A DNA stretch of 64,000 nucleotides, from assembly GCF_001754075.1 (NCBI RefSeq), contig NZ_MIEH01000007.1, forward strand, positions 158,021-222,020. Direction: 5' to 3'. The notes below the pieces were generated by a model. The model searched no databases. It was not told the origin of the DNA and saw nothing but the letters and a program-made list of their open reading frames with translations. Source of the DNA: Merdimonas faecis (GTDB taxonomy: Bacteria; Bacillota; Clostridia; Lachnospirales; Lachnospiraceae). Below, in pieces: positions 53,148 through 61,472 of this stretch (positions are counted from its first letter, which is position 1; each line of letters begins with the position of its first letter). The position numbers and the translations under genes were made by a program.

Positions 53148-53630
53148 CTACAACCTGATCTCTAACCCCACCGGGATTTCCTGCATCTCTTTATGTCTTC
53201 TGTGGATCTGTCGGATCATATTCACTGTTGCACCTTTTTCCCTGCCGTCATACACGATGATTGCCCGGTCGGAATGTTCCGCTAAATATCTATTTCGCTC
53301 TATATATATGCTCGGCTGATAATCCTCCTTCAAAACCGTGATATCGTCACATGAATCAAGGAGCGCTTTTATATCCTCCTGCTCCTTCATCCGATTCAAT
53401 TTGTTACCATATGAAATAACTGCCGACATCTGGATCTCCGGATGATCTTTTTTCAGCTCCAGAACAATTTCCGCAAAAGCCCTGTCCACATTCCCTGTAA
53501 AACTGGACATGAATTTAACGAAACCATCATCCAGTGCCTTTACAATTTTCTCTTTTAGAACAGGCCTGATCTTCTCTGTCTGTTCTTCACTCATATCTCT
53601 GTGTCCTGTTATACAGCAGGTTTTCACCAT
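53148..53630 (-). CDS. SLOG-family (DUF1273/YpsA-like) protein
   Basis: 160 residues. Start MVKTCCITGHRDM at 53630 chosen for GGAGGAG 7 nt upstream; an open frame reaches 53675. SLOG hallmarks: GHRDMSEEQ near the N-terminus, SYGNKLNRMKEQED in the middle, YIERNRYLAEHSDRAIIVYD and GREKGATVNMIRQI near the end, forming a Rossmann-like nucleotide-binding fold. SLOG proteins sense or process nucleotide ligands and are common on mobile elements; the specific role is unknown. Confidence 0.78.
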   Translation of the reverse strand: MVKTCCITGHRDMSEEQTEKIRPVLKEKIVKALDDGFVKFMSSFTGNVDRAFAEIVLELKKDHPEIQMSAVISYGNKLNRMKEQEDIKALLDSCDDITVLKEDYQPSIYIERNRYLAEHSDRAIIVYDGREKGATVNMIRQIHRRHKEMQEIPVGLEIRL

Positions 53631-53798
53631 CTGTAACTCCTCCATTCGATAGATTAAATCTTTTATTTTTCTCATTGTAATAGTTTTATTTTTTCAAGTC
53701 AATGCATCGTATCATCAATCTAAAAATATTAGACTACTCCTGTTTCATTATACCTTATTGCCAAGAAAAATAAGAGAAATATATAATGCAAAATGTCA

Positions 53799-54128
53799 TT
53801 ATCTATTCTTTTCTATGTTTTTCCCAACAGAATTATTTCTTTCACGTCCATTTACTATTCTCCGGTTTTCTGATTCTCCGGCGATTTTACTGACAATCTC
53901 CGGTGCTGTCTCAAAGATCTGCATAAGACGCATTGCAGTACCAGATGGCTGTGAAGCTCCACTGGTCCATAACCGTACAGTAAAGGGAGCAACATTCATT
54001 AACAGCGCAAAGCCCTTCTCATTTATCCCCAGTTTTTCCATCAGGGCTAATATCCTCTCCGCTTCGTAAACCGGACACCGAGCTGCTTCTGCAATCAGCT
54101 GTAATGCTGTCTGTTCTTTTTCCATCAT
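53799..54128 (-). CDS. XRE-like helix-turn-helix protein
   Basis: 109 residues. Central HTH: MEKLGINEKGFALLMNVAPF then TVRLWTSGASQPSGTAMRLM, where VAPFTVRLW is the recognition-helix region. AGGAGG lies 10 nt upstream of two tandem ATG codons. Its first 37 codons overlap, in another frame, the end of the upstream HTH gene. The C-terminus is basic and unstructured. Confidence 0.65.
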   Translation of the reverse strand: MMEKEQTALQLIAEAARCPVYEAERILALMEKLGINEKGFALLMNVAPFTVRLWTSGASQPSGTAMRLMQIFETAPEIVSKIAGESENRRIVNGRERNNSVGKNIEKNR

Positions 54129-54654
54129 CTTTGAAATCCCTCCTATCGTGTCTGTAAAGAATACGGCTGCCTTCTGTCAGATTGGATTTAATACCTCCAG
54201 CCTTATAATCCGTACCCAAAGCAGATAGATTGATAGATAGATTAGTATTTTGTTTTTTAGTATTTTGTATATTAGTATTTAATTGTGCCGGGGTATCCTG
54301 TATAGGCTTTACCTGTTCTGGATTTTCCTGATCAGGTGAAATCCCCCTTTCGCTATGGTCTAAAGGTCTCTCATGGATTGTATATTCAACGTCTCCCAAC
54401 TGTCCATTTTTATAGCGAATGCGATGGCGTGTCAGATAGCCATGTTTCTCCAGTTCTTTCAAAGCTGTACTTATGGAATCAACGCCTTCTTTACAGATCT
54501 GCGCCAGTCCTTTTGTAGTATAATCCCAATCTTCCGGTAATGACAGCATCAGTGATAAAAGCCCTTTTGCTTTCAGCGACAATATCCTATTACGCAAATG
54601 ATGATTACTCATAACCGTAAAATCCTTTGTTTTCTCTACCCGGAATACAGTCAT
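54019..54654 (-). CDS. Replication-type helix-turn-helix protein of a mobile element
   Basis: 211 residues from MTVFRVEKTKDFTVMSNHHL, start chosen for GGGAGAG upstream; the frame to 54765 is not supported. Residues of about 17-100 form a winged helix (LSLKAKGLLSLMLSLPEDWD, STALKELEKHGYLTRHRIRY) typical of the HTH proteins at the leading edge of conjugative elements. The last 37 residues (about 175-211) overlap the next gene by 110 bp and are Asp/Arg/Ser-rich. The original C-terminus may have been lost by a frameshift. Confidence 0.7.
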   Translation of the reverse strand: MTVFRVEKTKDFTVMSNHHLRNRILSLKAKGLLSLMLSLPEDWDYTTKGLAQICKEGVDSISTALKELEKHGYLTRHRIRYKNGQLGDVEYTIHERPLDHSERGISPDQENPEQVKPIQDTPAQLNTNIQNTKKQNTNLSINLSALGTDYKAGGIKSNLTEGSRILYRHDRRDFKDDGKRTDSITADCRSSSVSGLRSGEDISPDGKTGDK

Positions 54655-54686
54655 GTAATCTCTCTCCCTTCTCTTCAAGATAAAAT

Positions 54687-54725
54687 TAAAAAAGCCCGAC
54701 AGTAAAACAAAATTTACCATCGGGC
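54687..54725 (-). terminator. Intrinsic terminator upstream of the HTH gene
   Basis: GCCCGA...TCGGGC stem followed by TTTTTTAATTTTA on the minus strand. It would insulate the island from transcription coming from the tRNA side. The stretch 54726-54841 shows only a short GCCCC/GGGGC hairpin. Confidence 0.7.
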
Positions 54726-54841
54726 AACACACCGGAACCCATCCAGCAACGCAATTCCGGTTCATTTTTCGGTTAACAATCTAATGCCTGCTTTTTTCAG
54801 CAGACGGTCTATTTTGCCCCCGAGGGGCATATTACATAAAT

Positions 54842-54872
54842 AAAGCCCGTAAACGTTAAATTTACGGGCTTT
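54842..54872. terminator. tRNA-Asn terminator (symmetric)
   Basis: Perfect 12-bp stem AAAGCCCGTAAA/TTTACGGGCTTT with a 7-nt loop, 5 bp past the tRNA 3' end. T-rich on both strands. Confidence 0.8.
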
Positions 54873-54877
54873 CCAAG

Positions 54878-54950
54878 CTCCCCCTGTTGGACTCGAACCA
54901 ACGACAACTCGGTTAACAGCCGAGTGCTCTACCGACTGAGCTAAGGAGGA
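54878..54950 (-). tRNA. tRNA-Asn (anticodon GUU)
   Basis: 73 nt. Acceptor TCCTCCT pairs with AGGGGGA, discriminator G; D-arm AGCTCAGTCGGTAGAGC; anticodon arm CTCGG-CTGTTAA-CCGAG with anticodon GTT; T-arm GTTGG-TTCGAGT-CCAAC. CCA is not encoded. Its 3' end faces the accessory island, a usual orientation for an integration site, although I found no repeated tRNA end. The rest of 54951-55116 shows nothing recognisable. Confidence 0.95.
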
Positions 54951-55116
54951 TTATCTATTTTGACAACACAAATAATTTATCACAAATTCCCGTACATTTC
55001 AAGCACTTTCTAAATCTTTTTCCACATTTCTTATCTGCTCTCCACATTATCCACAAATTATCCCCGGGAATTGCATGCACTTATCCACAATATGAGGATA
55101 ACTATCCCAAAAATCT

Positions 55117-55158
55117 AATTGGGGACGGGGGATTTTCAGAAATCCCCCGTCCCCAATT
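55117..55158. repeat. GGGGACG palindrome after the sugar permease operon
   Basis: Perfect 19-bp stem AATTGGGGACGGGGGATTT and complement with a 4-nt loop, 2 bp past the permease stop. Shares ATTGGGGACG-like ends with 16465-16507 and sits in the same place relative to a stop codon. Probably also ends the operon transcript. Confidence 0.7.
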
Positions 55159-55160
55159 GA

Positions 55161-55997
55161 TTATCCTTTCACCGCGCCTGCTGCCACGCCTTTGATAATA
55201 TGCTTCTGGCAGGACAGGTAGAAGATGATGACCGGAATGACCGCCAGGATCAGCGCCGCCATAATCGCGCCCATATCCACGCGTCCGTAGCTTCCCTTCA
55301 TATACTGGATCGCGATCGAGATCGTCTTGTACTTATTCAGATCCAGTACAAGGTACGGCAGGAGGAAGTCGTTCCAGATCCACATAGTCTCCAGGATCCC
55401 CACCGAAATATAGGTCGGCTTCATGATCGGGAGCACCACCCGGAAAAATGTCTGAAGCGGTGTACATCCGTCGATCAGCGCCGCCTCTTCGATCTCCAGC
55501 GGAATGGATTTGACAAATCCGCAGAACATGAAGACCGCAAGCCCCGCTCCAAATCCCAGATAGATAATGATGATTCCCCAGGGAGTGTTGAGTCCCGTCC
55601 TGTCTGCCACTAGCGACAGAGTAAACATTACCATCTGGAACGGCACAACCATGGAAAATACGCACAGAAGATACAGGACCTTTGTAAATTTCGTCTTCAC
55701 TCTGGTAATGTACCAGGCACACATGGAGGTACAGATCAGGATCACCAGCACGGAGCCCAGGGTGATAAACACCGTCCAGCCAACTGCGCCTAAAAGCTCA
55801 TATTTGTCGATGGCTGTCAGGTAGTTTTCAATGCTGTTCCAGGTTTTTTCTGTCGGCAGCCTGAACGGCTCTTTATTGATAAATACCTTTTTCTTAAATG
55901 AATTCATAAGCACGATCAGGATCGGCATGATGTAGACGATTCCCAGGATCGTAAAGATACCGGTTCCGGCTGCACTGAATATTTTTCTCTTTTTCAT
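55161..55997 (-). CDS. Carbohydrate ABC transporter permease, MalG type
   Basis: 278 residues, six membrane helices. The inner-membrane loop EEAALIDGCTPLQTFFRVVLPI (about 180-200) is the EAA motif that docks on the ATPase. N-terminal MKKRKIFSAAG then one helix and the typical NSFKKKVFINKEPFRLP segment. Last gene of the transporter unit; no ATPase is encoded, so a shared MsmK/MalK-like ATPase elsewhere is expected, as is normal in Firmicutes. Confidence 0.9.
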   Translation of the reverse strand: MKKRKIFSAAGTGIFTILGIVYIMPILIVLMNSFKKKVFINKEPFRLPTEKTWNSIENYLTAIDKYELLGAVGWTVFITLGSVLVILICTSMCAWYITRVKTKFTKVLYLLCVFSMVVPFQMVMFTLSLVADRTGLNTPWGIIIIYLGFGAGLAVFMFCGFVKSIPLEIEEAALIDGCTPLQTFFRVVLPIMKPTYISVGILETMWIWNDFLLPYLVLDLNKYKTISIAIQYMKGSYGRVDMGAIMAALILAVIPVIIFYLSCQKHIIKGVAAGAVKG

Positions 55998-56840
55998 TTA
56001 CTGCTGCACCTCCTTTGAACGGGTTGCCCGGAGCTGTACCATACCGATGGCTACCACGATGACAAAGAAGATAACCGCCTTCGCCTGACCGACGCCTTCC
56101 CATCCGGTACGTCCGTAGAAGGTATTAAAGATATTCAGCGCCATCATCTCAGACATCTTGGACGGTTCACCTGCTGTCAGCGACAGGTTCTGGTCGAAAA
56201 GCTTGAATCCGTTCGTGATAGAAAGGAACATACAGATGGTGATGGACGGCATCATCATCGGGATCGTCACCTTAAACAGCCGCTGGATGCGGTTTGCTCC
56301 GTCGATCTGCGCCGCTTCCATCACATCGCCCGGGATCGACTGAAGCCCTGCGATGTAGATGATCATCATATAACCAATCTGCTGCCAGCTCACCAGGATG
56401 ATCAGTCCCCAGAACCCGTACCATTCATTCAGTCCCAGCGCTGTATGATACTTCGCCAGGATGCCGTTGAAGATCAGCTGCCAGATATACCCCAGCACGA
56501 TACCGCCGATCAGGTTCGGCATAAAGAAGATCGTACGGAAAATATTAGTTCCCCGCATCTGCTGCGTCAGCGCCATGGCGAGGGCAAATGCGATCACGTT
56601 GATCACTACCAGTGACACCACGGCGAACAGAGCCGTATACCAGAAGGAATGACGGAATACGGTATCCTTAAAGGCCTCCACATAATTTGATAATCCCACG
56701 AACTTTGCGTCCGTGACGGTCGTAAATTTACAAAAGGAAAGCCAGATCCCCATGATAAAAGGTACGATAAAGCCCAGGATGAAAGCACAGAATGTAGGAA
56801 GCACAAAGATCGGCATATATCGCTTGATCGCTTTTTCCAT
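55998..56840 (-). CDS. Carbohydrate ABC transporter permease, MalF type
   Basis: 280 residues, six membrane helices beginning at YMPIFVLPTFCAFILGFIVP. The EAA loop MEAAQIDGANRIQRLFKVTI (about 188-207) is intact. Its stop immediately precedes the MalG-type start, and a strong AGGAGG lies before its own ATG. Works with the solute-binding protein encoded 93 bp upstream. Confidence 0.9.
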   Translation of the reverse strand: MEKAIKRYMPIFVLPTFCAFILGFIVPFIMGIWLSFCKFTTVTDAKFVGLSNYVEAFKDTVFRHSFWYTALFAVVSLVVINVIAFALAMALTQQMRGTNIFRTIFFMPNLIGGIVLGYIWQLIFNGILAKYHTALGLNEWYGFWGLIILVSWQQIGYMMIIYIAGLQSIPGDVMEAAQIDGANRIQRLFKVTIPMMMPSITICMFLSITNGFKLFDQNLSLTAGEPSKMSEMMALNIFNTFYGRTGWEGVGQAKAVIFFVIVVAIGMVQLRATRSKEVQQ

Positions 56841-56933
56841 ATATTTTCTCCTCCTTTTAAAAAGCGGCGTTCAGCCCATCTTCTGCCCGCCGCTTCTTCT
56901 CTCATTTCATTTCTGCCAGATCCCTTGACTTGC

Positions 56934-58247
56934 TTATTCTGCTTCGGTATCTGCGGATGCTGCCGCTTCCGTAGCCCATCCGTCTACAAATGCACTTACT
57001 ACTGCATCCCAGTTTGCGTCAGTCTGATCTGCCGCATATGCTGTCAGTGCGGATCCTACTCCGTTTTTCCACTCTTCAGAAGGCATGGTAGAGAATACCC
57101 ATGTTACAGGAGTCTTTCCGTCTTCCATATATGCATTTGCCTCATTTACCAGTACATTTTCAGACTCAAGGTTTGATTTGAACGGAATTACAAATCCCAT
57201 ATCCTTGCACATTGCCTCTACACCTTCATCAGAGGTTACGCACCAGTTCATGAAATCCAAAGTAGCCTGAATGTCTTCCTCGGAAGCTTTTGAGTTTACA
57301 CACCAGTAGTTCTCTGTACCTGTGCAGACGCCCTGGTTCTCTTCACCCTCTACGCCGATGTAGATCGGAAGGATTCCCAGATTCTCATCTCCCACATCCG
57401 CAATGTTGTTGTATTCCCAGGTTCCATTCTGGTAGAAGACTGCTTCCTCTGTTACAAACTCTGCGGTCGCATCGTCGGCTGTCTTCGTAGAGATCTCTGT
57501 AGGCTCACAGGTTGCATTGTTGATATACAGATCCCAGATCTGACGGTAATTGTCAAGATAGGTTCCCTTGATGGCATCTGTGTTGTCGATGCCGTCAGCC
57601 TGATACTCATAGTAGATCGGCAGGTTTGCAAGGTGGGTCTTAAATCTCCAGTCAGAAGAGCTGTCCATACCTGCGGATGTAAATGCGCTGAATCCAAGCT
57701 CGTCCTTTCTTGCAGTGATATCTTCTACGACTTTCTTAAAGCTGTCGAAATCTGTGATGTCTTCTGCTGTGTATCCTGCTTTTTCCAGCAGCGCCTTGTT
57801 GTAGATAATACCATAGTTCTCAATAACGTAGGCGATACCAGCCATCTTGTCGCCGTCCATCAGTGCGAAGCTGTCGTCCGTCAGCTCTCCTGCGATGTCG
57901 GAACCAGACAGGTCATAGCAGTAATCCTTCCAGCTTGCAAGTCCAACCGGTCCGTTTACCTGGAACAGCGTCGGCGCGTCTGTCTTTGCCATCTCGGACT
58001 TCAGCGTTTTCTCATATTCTCCGGACGCTGCTGTCAGGACTGTCACCGGCACACCTGTCTCTTCTGTATAAGTTTCAGCCAGCTCCTGCCAGTACTCATC
58101 TGCCTCAGGCTTGAAGTTCAGATAGTATACCTGGCCCTCTGCGTCAGAGCTTTCTCCTTCAGAAGAACTGGAGCTTCCGCATCCGGTCGCCAGTCCTGCT
58201 GTCATTGCCATGATCAGTAACACGGATAATAATTTTTTCTTTTTCAT
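56934..58247 (-). CDS. Sugar-binding lipoprotein of the ABC transporter
   Basis: 437 residues. The start MKKKKLLSVLLIMAM at 58247 begins a lipoprotein signal ending in LATGC, with the Cys about residue 20 and a Ser/Glu linker after it. The mature part is a family-1 solute-binding fold (VYYLNFKPEADEYWQELAET, GTENYWCVNSKASEEDIQAT). G-rich GGTGAGGG lies upstream. It has its own promoter after the terminator that closes the regulator genes. The sugar is not evident; oligosaccharides or uronides are common for this type. Confidence 0.88.
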   Translation of the reverse strand: MKKKKLLSVLLIMAMTAGLATGCGSSSSSEGESSDAEGQVYYLNFKPEADEYWQELAETYTEETGVPVTVLTAASGEYEKTLKSEMAKTDAPTLFQVNGPVGLASWKDYCYDLSGSDIAGELTDDSFALMDGDKMAGIAYVIENYGIIYNKALLEKAGYTAEDITDFDSFKKVVEDITARKDELGFSAFTSAGMDSSSDWRFKTHLANLPIYYEYQADGIDNTDAIKGTYLDNYRQIWDLYINNATCEPTEISTKTADDATAEFVTEEAVFYQNGTWEYNNIADVGDENLGILPIYIGVEGEENQGVCTGTENYWCVNSKASEEDIQATLDFMNWCVTSDEGVEAMCKDMGFVIPFKSNLESENVLVNEANAYMEDGKTPVTWVFSTMPSEEWKNGVGSALTAYAADQTDANWDAVVSAFVDGWATEAAASADTEAE

Positions 58248-58265
58248 ATGGTCCCTCACCTTTCC

Positions 58266-58301
58266 GGAAACTTTTGTTTCCTTTACTCTGGGATTATTAT
58301 A
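58266..58301 (-). promoter_or_regulatory. Promoter region and palindrome of the sugar transporter unit
   Basis: A -10 candidate TATAAT (58301-58296) and, between it and the gene, the dyad GGAAAC-TTTT-GTTTCC (58266-58281). No good -35 is seen, which fits activation by the adjacent YesN-type regulator. The dyad lies in the transcribed leader, so it may be an RNA hairpin or repressor site. Confidence 0.45.
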
Positions 58302-58348
58302 GCAGTGCTGCAAAAACCTCCGTTATCAAATCGCAAACCTGGATTATC

Positions 58349-58388
58349 AAAAAAAATACTTTGGCGCCGGATCTCTCCGACGCCAAAG
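58349..58388 (-). terminator. Intrinsic terminator after the second solute-binding gene
   Basis: CTTTGGCG.CGGA...TCCG.CGCCAAAG hairpin followed by a run of eight T on the minus strand, directly past the stop at 58391. Separates the regulator unit from the transporter genes. Confidence 0.85.
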
Positions 58389-58390
58389 TG

Positions 58391-59683
58391 TTACTGCTCT
58401 TCCAGAAATTCCTGGATACTCTCATCTTCTCTTCTGGTAAATTCCTCCGCGCTGATCTTGCCCTGCGCCAGCTGCGGGAGGACCTCGCCCAGTGTCTCCT
58501 CCTGGAGGATCGAATTCCATTTTACCTGGTAATTGGGCACCAGCTGGGGCTCATCCTGATAAACCGCGATATAATCCCGCTCCGCCGGGATAAAACTCTC
58601 CGGATCCTTCGAAAATAACTCCTCCTTCTTCTCCTGGTTCAGCTGCGTCCGAAGCTTAAGAAATGCCACCGCACCTTCTTTAACCTCCTCGCTGTAGCTG
58701 GACACCACCGCCCAGCCAAAGGTTTCCGGCGATGAGATCAGCTTATTTTCCGGAAAGGACGAAAAACGCACCTTATCCTGCCATTCTTCCGGAATCTGAT
58801 CCATCATCCAATATCCGTTGGGGATCATGGCCGCCTTTCCGGAAAAGAAATTCTCATAGGCCACGTCAAAATCAGAATACAGCGCATCCTGCGTTGTGTA
58901 GGCAAATAATTTCTCCAGCGTCCCGGCGATGCGCACGCCGCTTTCATTCTGATAGCTCTCCGGATAAAACTGCTGCATAAATGCCGCCCCTTCTTCTGTG
59001 GAAGCCGCTTCTGCCGTAGCAAAGAGCATCGGCGCCCAGGCCGTCCCTTCCGTGTGCAGCGCAAGGGGCGTGATCCCGGAGGCCTGAAGCTTTTCACAAC
59101 AGTCCCAGAACTCTTCCCAGGTCTCCGGGAAGGACTGGATCCCTGCCTGCGCAAACAGCTCTTCATTCCAGAAAACCCCTGAGCAGGAGAAAGCCGCCGT
59201 ACTTAAGGGGCCCAGATAGACACTGCCATCCTCTTCCGTACAGGATTCAAGCACCGCTGGTTCGATCATTGCCTGCCACTCCTCGTCTTCCTCAATATAA
59301 GAAGAAATCTCTTCAATCCGACCGTCCTGGATCATCATGTAGTAAAAGGCGGGCAGCATGCGAAGGTCTGTGATCACCGCAGGAAGCGTATCCGTTACAT
59401 TCTGGCGTTTCAGGTTCTGCCGGTATTCCTCTTCCGTCTCCATGATCCACTCCACGTCCGCCTGCCATTTCCCGTCATATTTCTCATTAAACGCTTCCAC
59501 CACATCTTCTTCATTTTTGATTCCTGTCGAGGAGTCAACGGTAAGGATAATAGGGATTGATACCTCTTCCTTTCCTGTATCCTCTTTTTCTGCCTGTCTG
59601 GCGCACCCTGCGCTTAACACAGCTGTCCCCAGGAGCACCGAGACCGCCTGAATACTTTTTCTTTTTCGTCCGTTTTTTCTCAT
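58391..59683 (-). CDS. Second extracellular solute-binding lipoprotein
   Basis: 430 residues. Basic start MRKNGRKRKSIQ, hydrophobic core, lipobox LSAGC (Cys near residue 27). The mature part is a solute-binding fold of the same class as the transporter lipoprotein but clearly diverged (VDSSTGIKNEEDVVEAFNEK, YKYMMIQDG-like YYMMIQDGRIEEI). Its ATG overlaps the kinase stop (ATGA), so it belongs to the regulatory genes. It may present sugar to the kinase or act as an alternative binding protein. Confidence 0.85.
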   Translation of the reverse strand: MRKNGRKRKSIQAVSVLLGTAVLSAGCARQAEKEDTGKEEVSIPIILTVDSSTGIKNEEDVVEAFNEKYDGKWQADVEWIMETEEEYRQNLKRQNVTDTLPAVITDLRMLPAFYYMMIQDGRIEEISSYIEEDEEWQAMIEPAVLESCTEEDGSVYLGPLSTAAFSCSGVFWNEELFAQAGIQSFPETWEEFWDCCEKLQASGITPLALHTEGTAWAPMLFATAEAASTEEGAAFMQQFYPESYQNESGVRIAGTLEKLFAYTTQDALYSDFDVAYENFFSGKAAMIPNGYWMMDQIPEEWQDKVRFSSFPENKLISSPETFGWAVVSSYSEEVKEGAVAFLKLRTQLNQEKKEELFSKDPESFIPAERDYIAVYQDEPQLVPNYQVKWNSILQEETLGEVLPQLAQGKISAEEFTRREDESIQEFLEEQ

Positions 59684-61470
59684 AGATTGTTCTTCCTGCC
59701 CCCTCCGGGAATTTTTATCGTGCAGGTGGTGCCGTCCTCTTCTGCTTTGCAGAAAAATGCAGCTCCGTCCCCATATTTCAGCCGCAGCCTGGTCAGGATA
59801 TTCACCACTCCATATCCATTCTTCTTATCTGCAAAGGTCTGCTGAAGCTCTGTTACCGGCAGTTCATTCATATGGTTGATCTTCTCTGCCATCTCTTCTT
59901 CCATCGGAGTCCCATTATTGTAGACGCTCAAATACAGCTCGTCTTCCTCCATATATACACGGATCCGGATCCAGCCGCCTTCGAAAATATCCTGGAAACC
60001 ATATTTTACTGAATTTTCTACTAAGGGCTGCAGGATCAGCTTCAGCACAAACGTTTCAGAAGCATCCACCTGGCAGTCCACCTCATAGGAGAACAGATCC
60101 TTATTTCGGATCTGCTGGATTTCCATATAGCTCTTTACATTTTCCAGCTCATCCTCCACCGTCACGATCTCCTGGCCCTTGGCAAGAGACAGCCGCAGAT
60201 ATTTGGACAGCGCCTGTATCATCCGCATAGTAGTTTCTTCCTTATTGATCCGGGCCAGCATATAAATGGTATCCAGCGTATTATATAGAAAATGCGGATT
60301 GATCTGGCTGATCAGCATGTTCAGCTCTGTCGTACGCAGCTCCCGCTCCTGGGCTTTGATCTCTTCCAGCAGGCGCTGGATATTGCCCAGCATTTCATTA
60401 TAAGAGTGTCCGATCTCATCCAGCTCTGTATTCGTATGCAGGTCGATCAGTCGGTCAAAATGGCTTCCGTCAAATTCCGTCATCGCCTTGCCAATAACCT
60501 GGATCGGTTTTGTAAACCTCCTGGAGAAATAAATACTGAGGACAGCAGCCAGAAGGATGACCAGGATATAGATTGCCGTCAGCACGAGAAATACCGGTCC
60601 AAGCCCCTTGCTTAACACACTGTCCGGGACATAGGAAAAGACCACCAGCCCGCTGTTTTTCTCACGGTATGCAGACAGAGCGCCGCCCCTGATCCGCTCT
60701 CCTTCCAGGAACATCCCTGCCTCTAAGGTCTCGTCGATCCGGTCTCCGATCTCCTTTTGCCGCTCCTCTCCCAGAGATACTTCTTCCGGCACAGAAGACA
60801 GGCAGAGCTGCCCGCTGCCATCCACGATCCCTACCGCAGCCTCGCTGGTCAGCTCCCGTCCCATACCGGTCACCTCTTCCAGAAATGCATTTCCCATTTT
60901 GAAAAACAACATTCCCGGCTCATGCACATAATCCATGCTCCTTACATATCTGCCGATGAACAGGGCTTCCTCCCCGGTGCCAAACAGTGTATCCTCCGCC
61001 CAGAACCACACGGTCCTGGAATAGGCGTCGCCCAGGTATTTCTCAAAGCCGCTGGCTTCCACATCCTCATAAGACAGACTGGAATAAGACCTGCTGTATA
61101 CATTTCCCTTATTATCCACATAACAGTAATCCGCAATATTCTCCAGATCCACATACGCAAAGTATTTGCTTAGCGAAATATAGTTTACCTCTTCCAGTCC
61201 CTGGTTTTTAAGGCTTTGCTGTACGTCGTCGTACAGAATGCACTCTGCCGTCATCTCGTCGCTTTTCTGATACAGATTATCCAGCGAAAGGCCCATCCGC
61301 TCTGTCATAAACTGATATTTGTCAATAACTGACCTGGTCAGGCGGTTCCTGACGCACAGCCCTACCCCCAGATAAGAGAGAAACAGTGCTACCGCCAACA
61401 GGATGATCGTATATTTCAGATACTTTTTCTGTATCCCTGATCCGTTCTGTATCCATTGTTTCCATTTCAT
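59680..61470 (-). CDS. YesM-type sensor histidine kinase
   Basis: 596 residues. Membrane helix near 20-42, extracellular sensor domain (about 45-285), second helix near 290-312, HAMP (RRFTKPIQVIGKAMTEFDGS), then a His_kinase domain with NPHFLYNTLD (phospho-His about 396), N-box LQPLVENSVKYGF and G-box NGYGVVNILTRLRL. The short stretch LNMLISQINPHFLYN is diagnostic of the LytS/YesM group. Starts 2 bp after the response regulator stop; it probably senses the sugar or its binding protein. Confidence 0.9.
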   Translation of the reverse strand: MKWKQWIQNGSGIQKKYLKYTIILLAVALFLSYLGVGLCVRNRLTRSVIDKYQFMTERMGLSLDNLYQKSDEMTAECILYDDVQQSLKNQGLEEVNYISLSKYFAYVDLENIADYCYVDNKGNVYSRSYSSLSYEDVEASGFEKYLGDAYSRTVWFWAEDTLFGTGEEALFIGRYVRSMDYVHEPGMLFFKMGNAFLEEVTGMGRELTSEAAVGIVDGSGQLCLSSVPEEVSLGEERQKEIGDRIDETLEAGMFLEGERIRGGALSAYREKNSGLVVFSYVPDSVLSKGLGPVFLVLTAIYILVILLAAVLSIYFSRRFTKPIQVIGKAMTEFDGSHFDRLIDLHTNTELDEIGHSYNEMLGNIQRLLEEIKAQERELRTTELNMLISQINPHFLYNTLDTIYMLARINKEETTMRMIQALSKYLRLSLAKGQEIVTVEDELENVKSYMEIQQIRNKDLFSYEVDCQVDASETFVLKLILQPLVENSVKYGFQDIFEGGWIRIRVYMEEDELYLSVYNNGTPMEEEMAEKINHMNELPVTELQQTFADKKNGYGVVNILTRLRLKYGDGAAFFCKAEEDGTTCTIKIPGGGRKNNL

Positions 61471-61472
61471 TG

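Noticed and set aside
17764..54725. CRISPR array or prophage within the island
   Set aside because: No regularly spaced repeats, cas genes, capsid, portal or terminase genes were seen.
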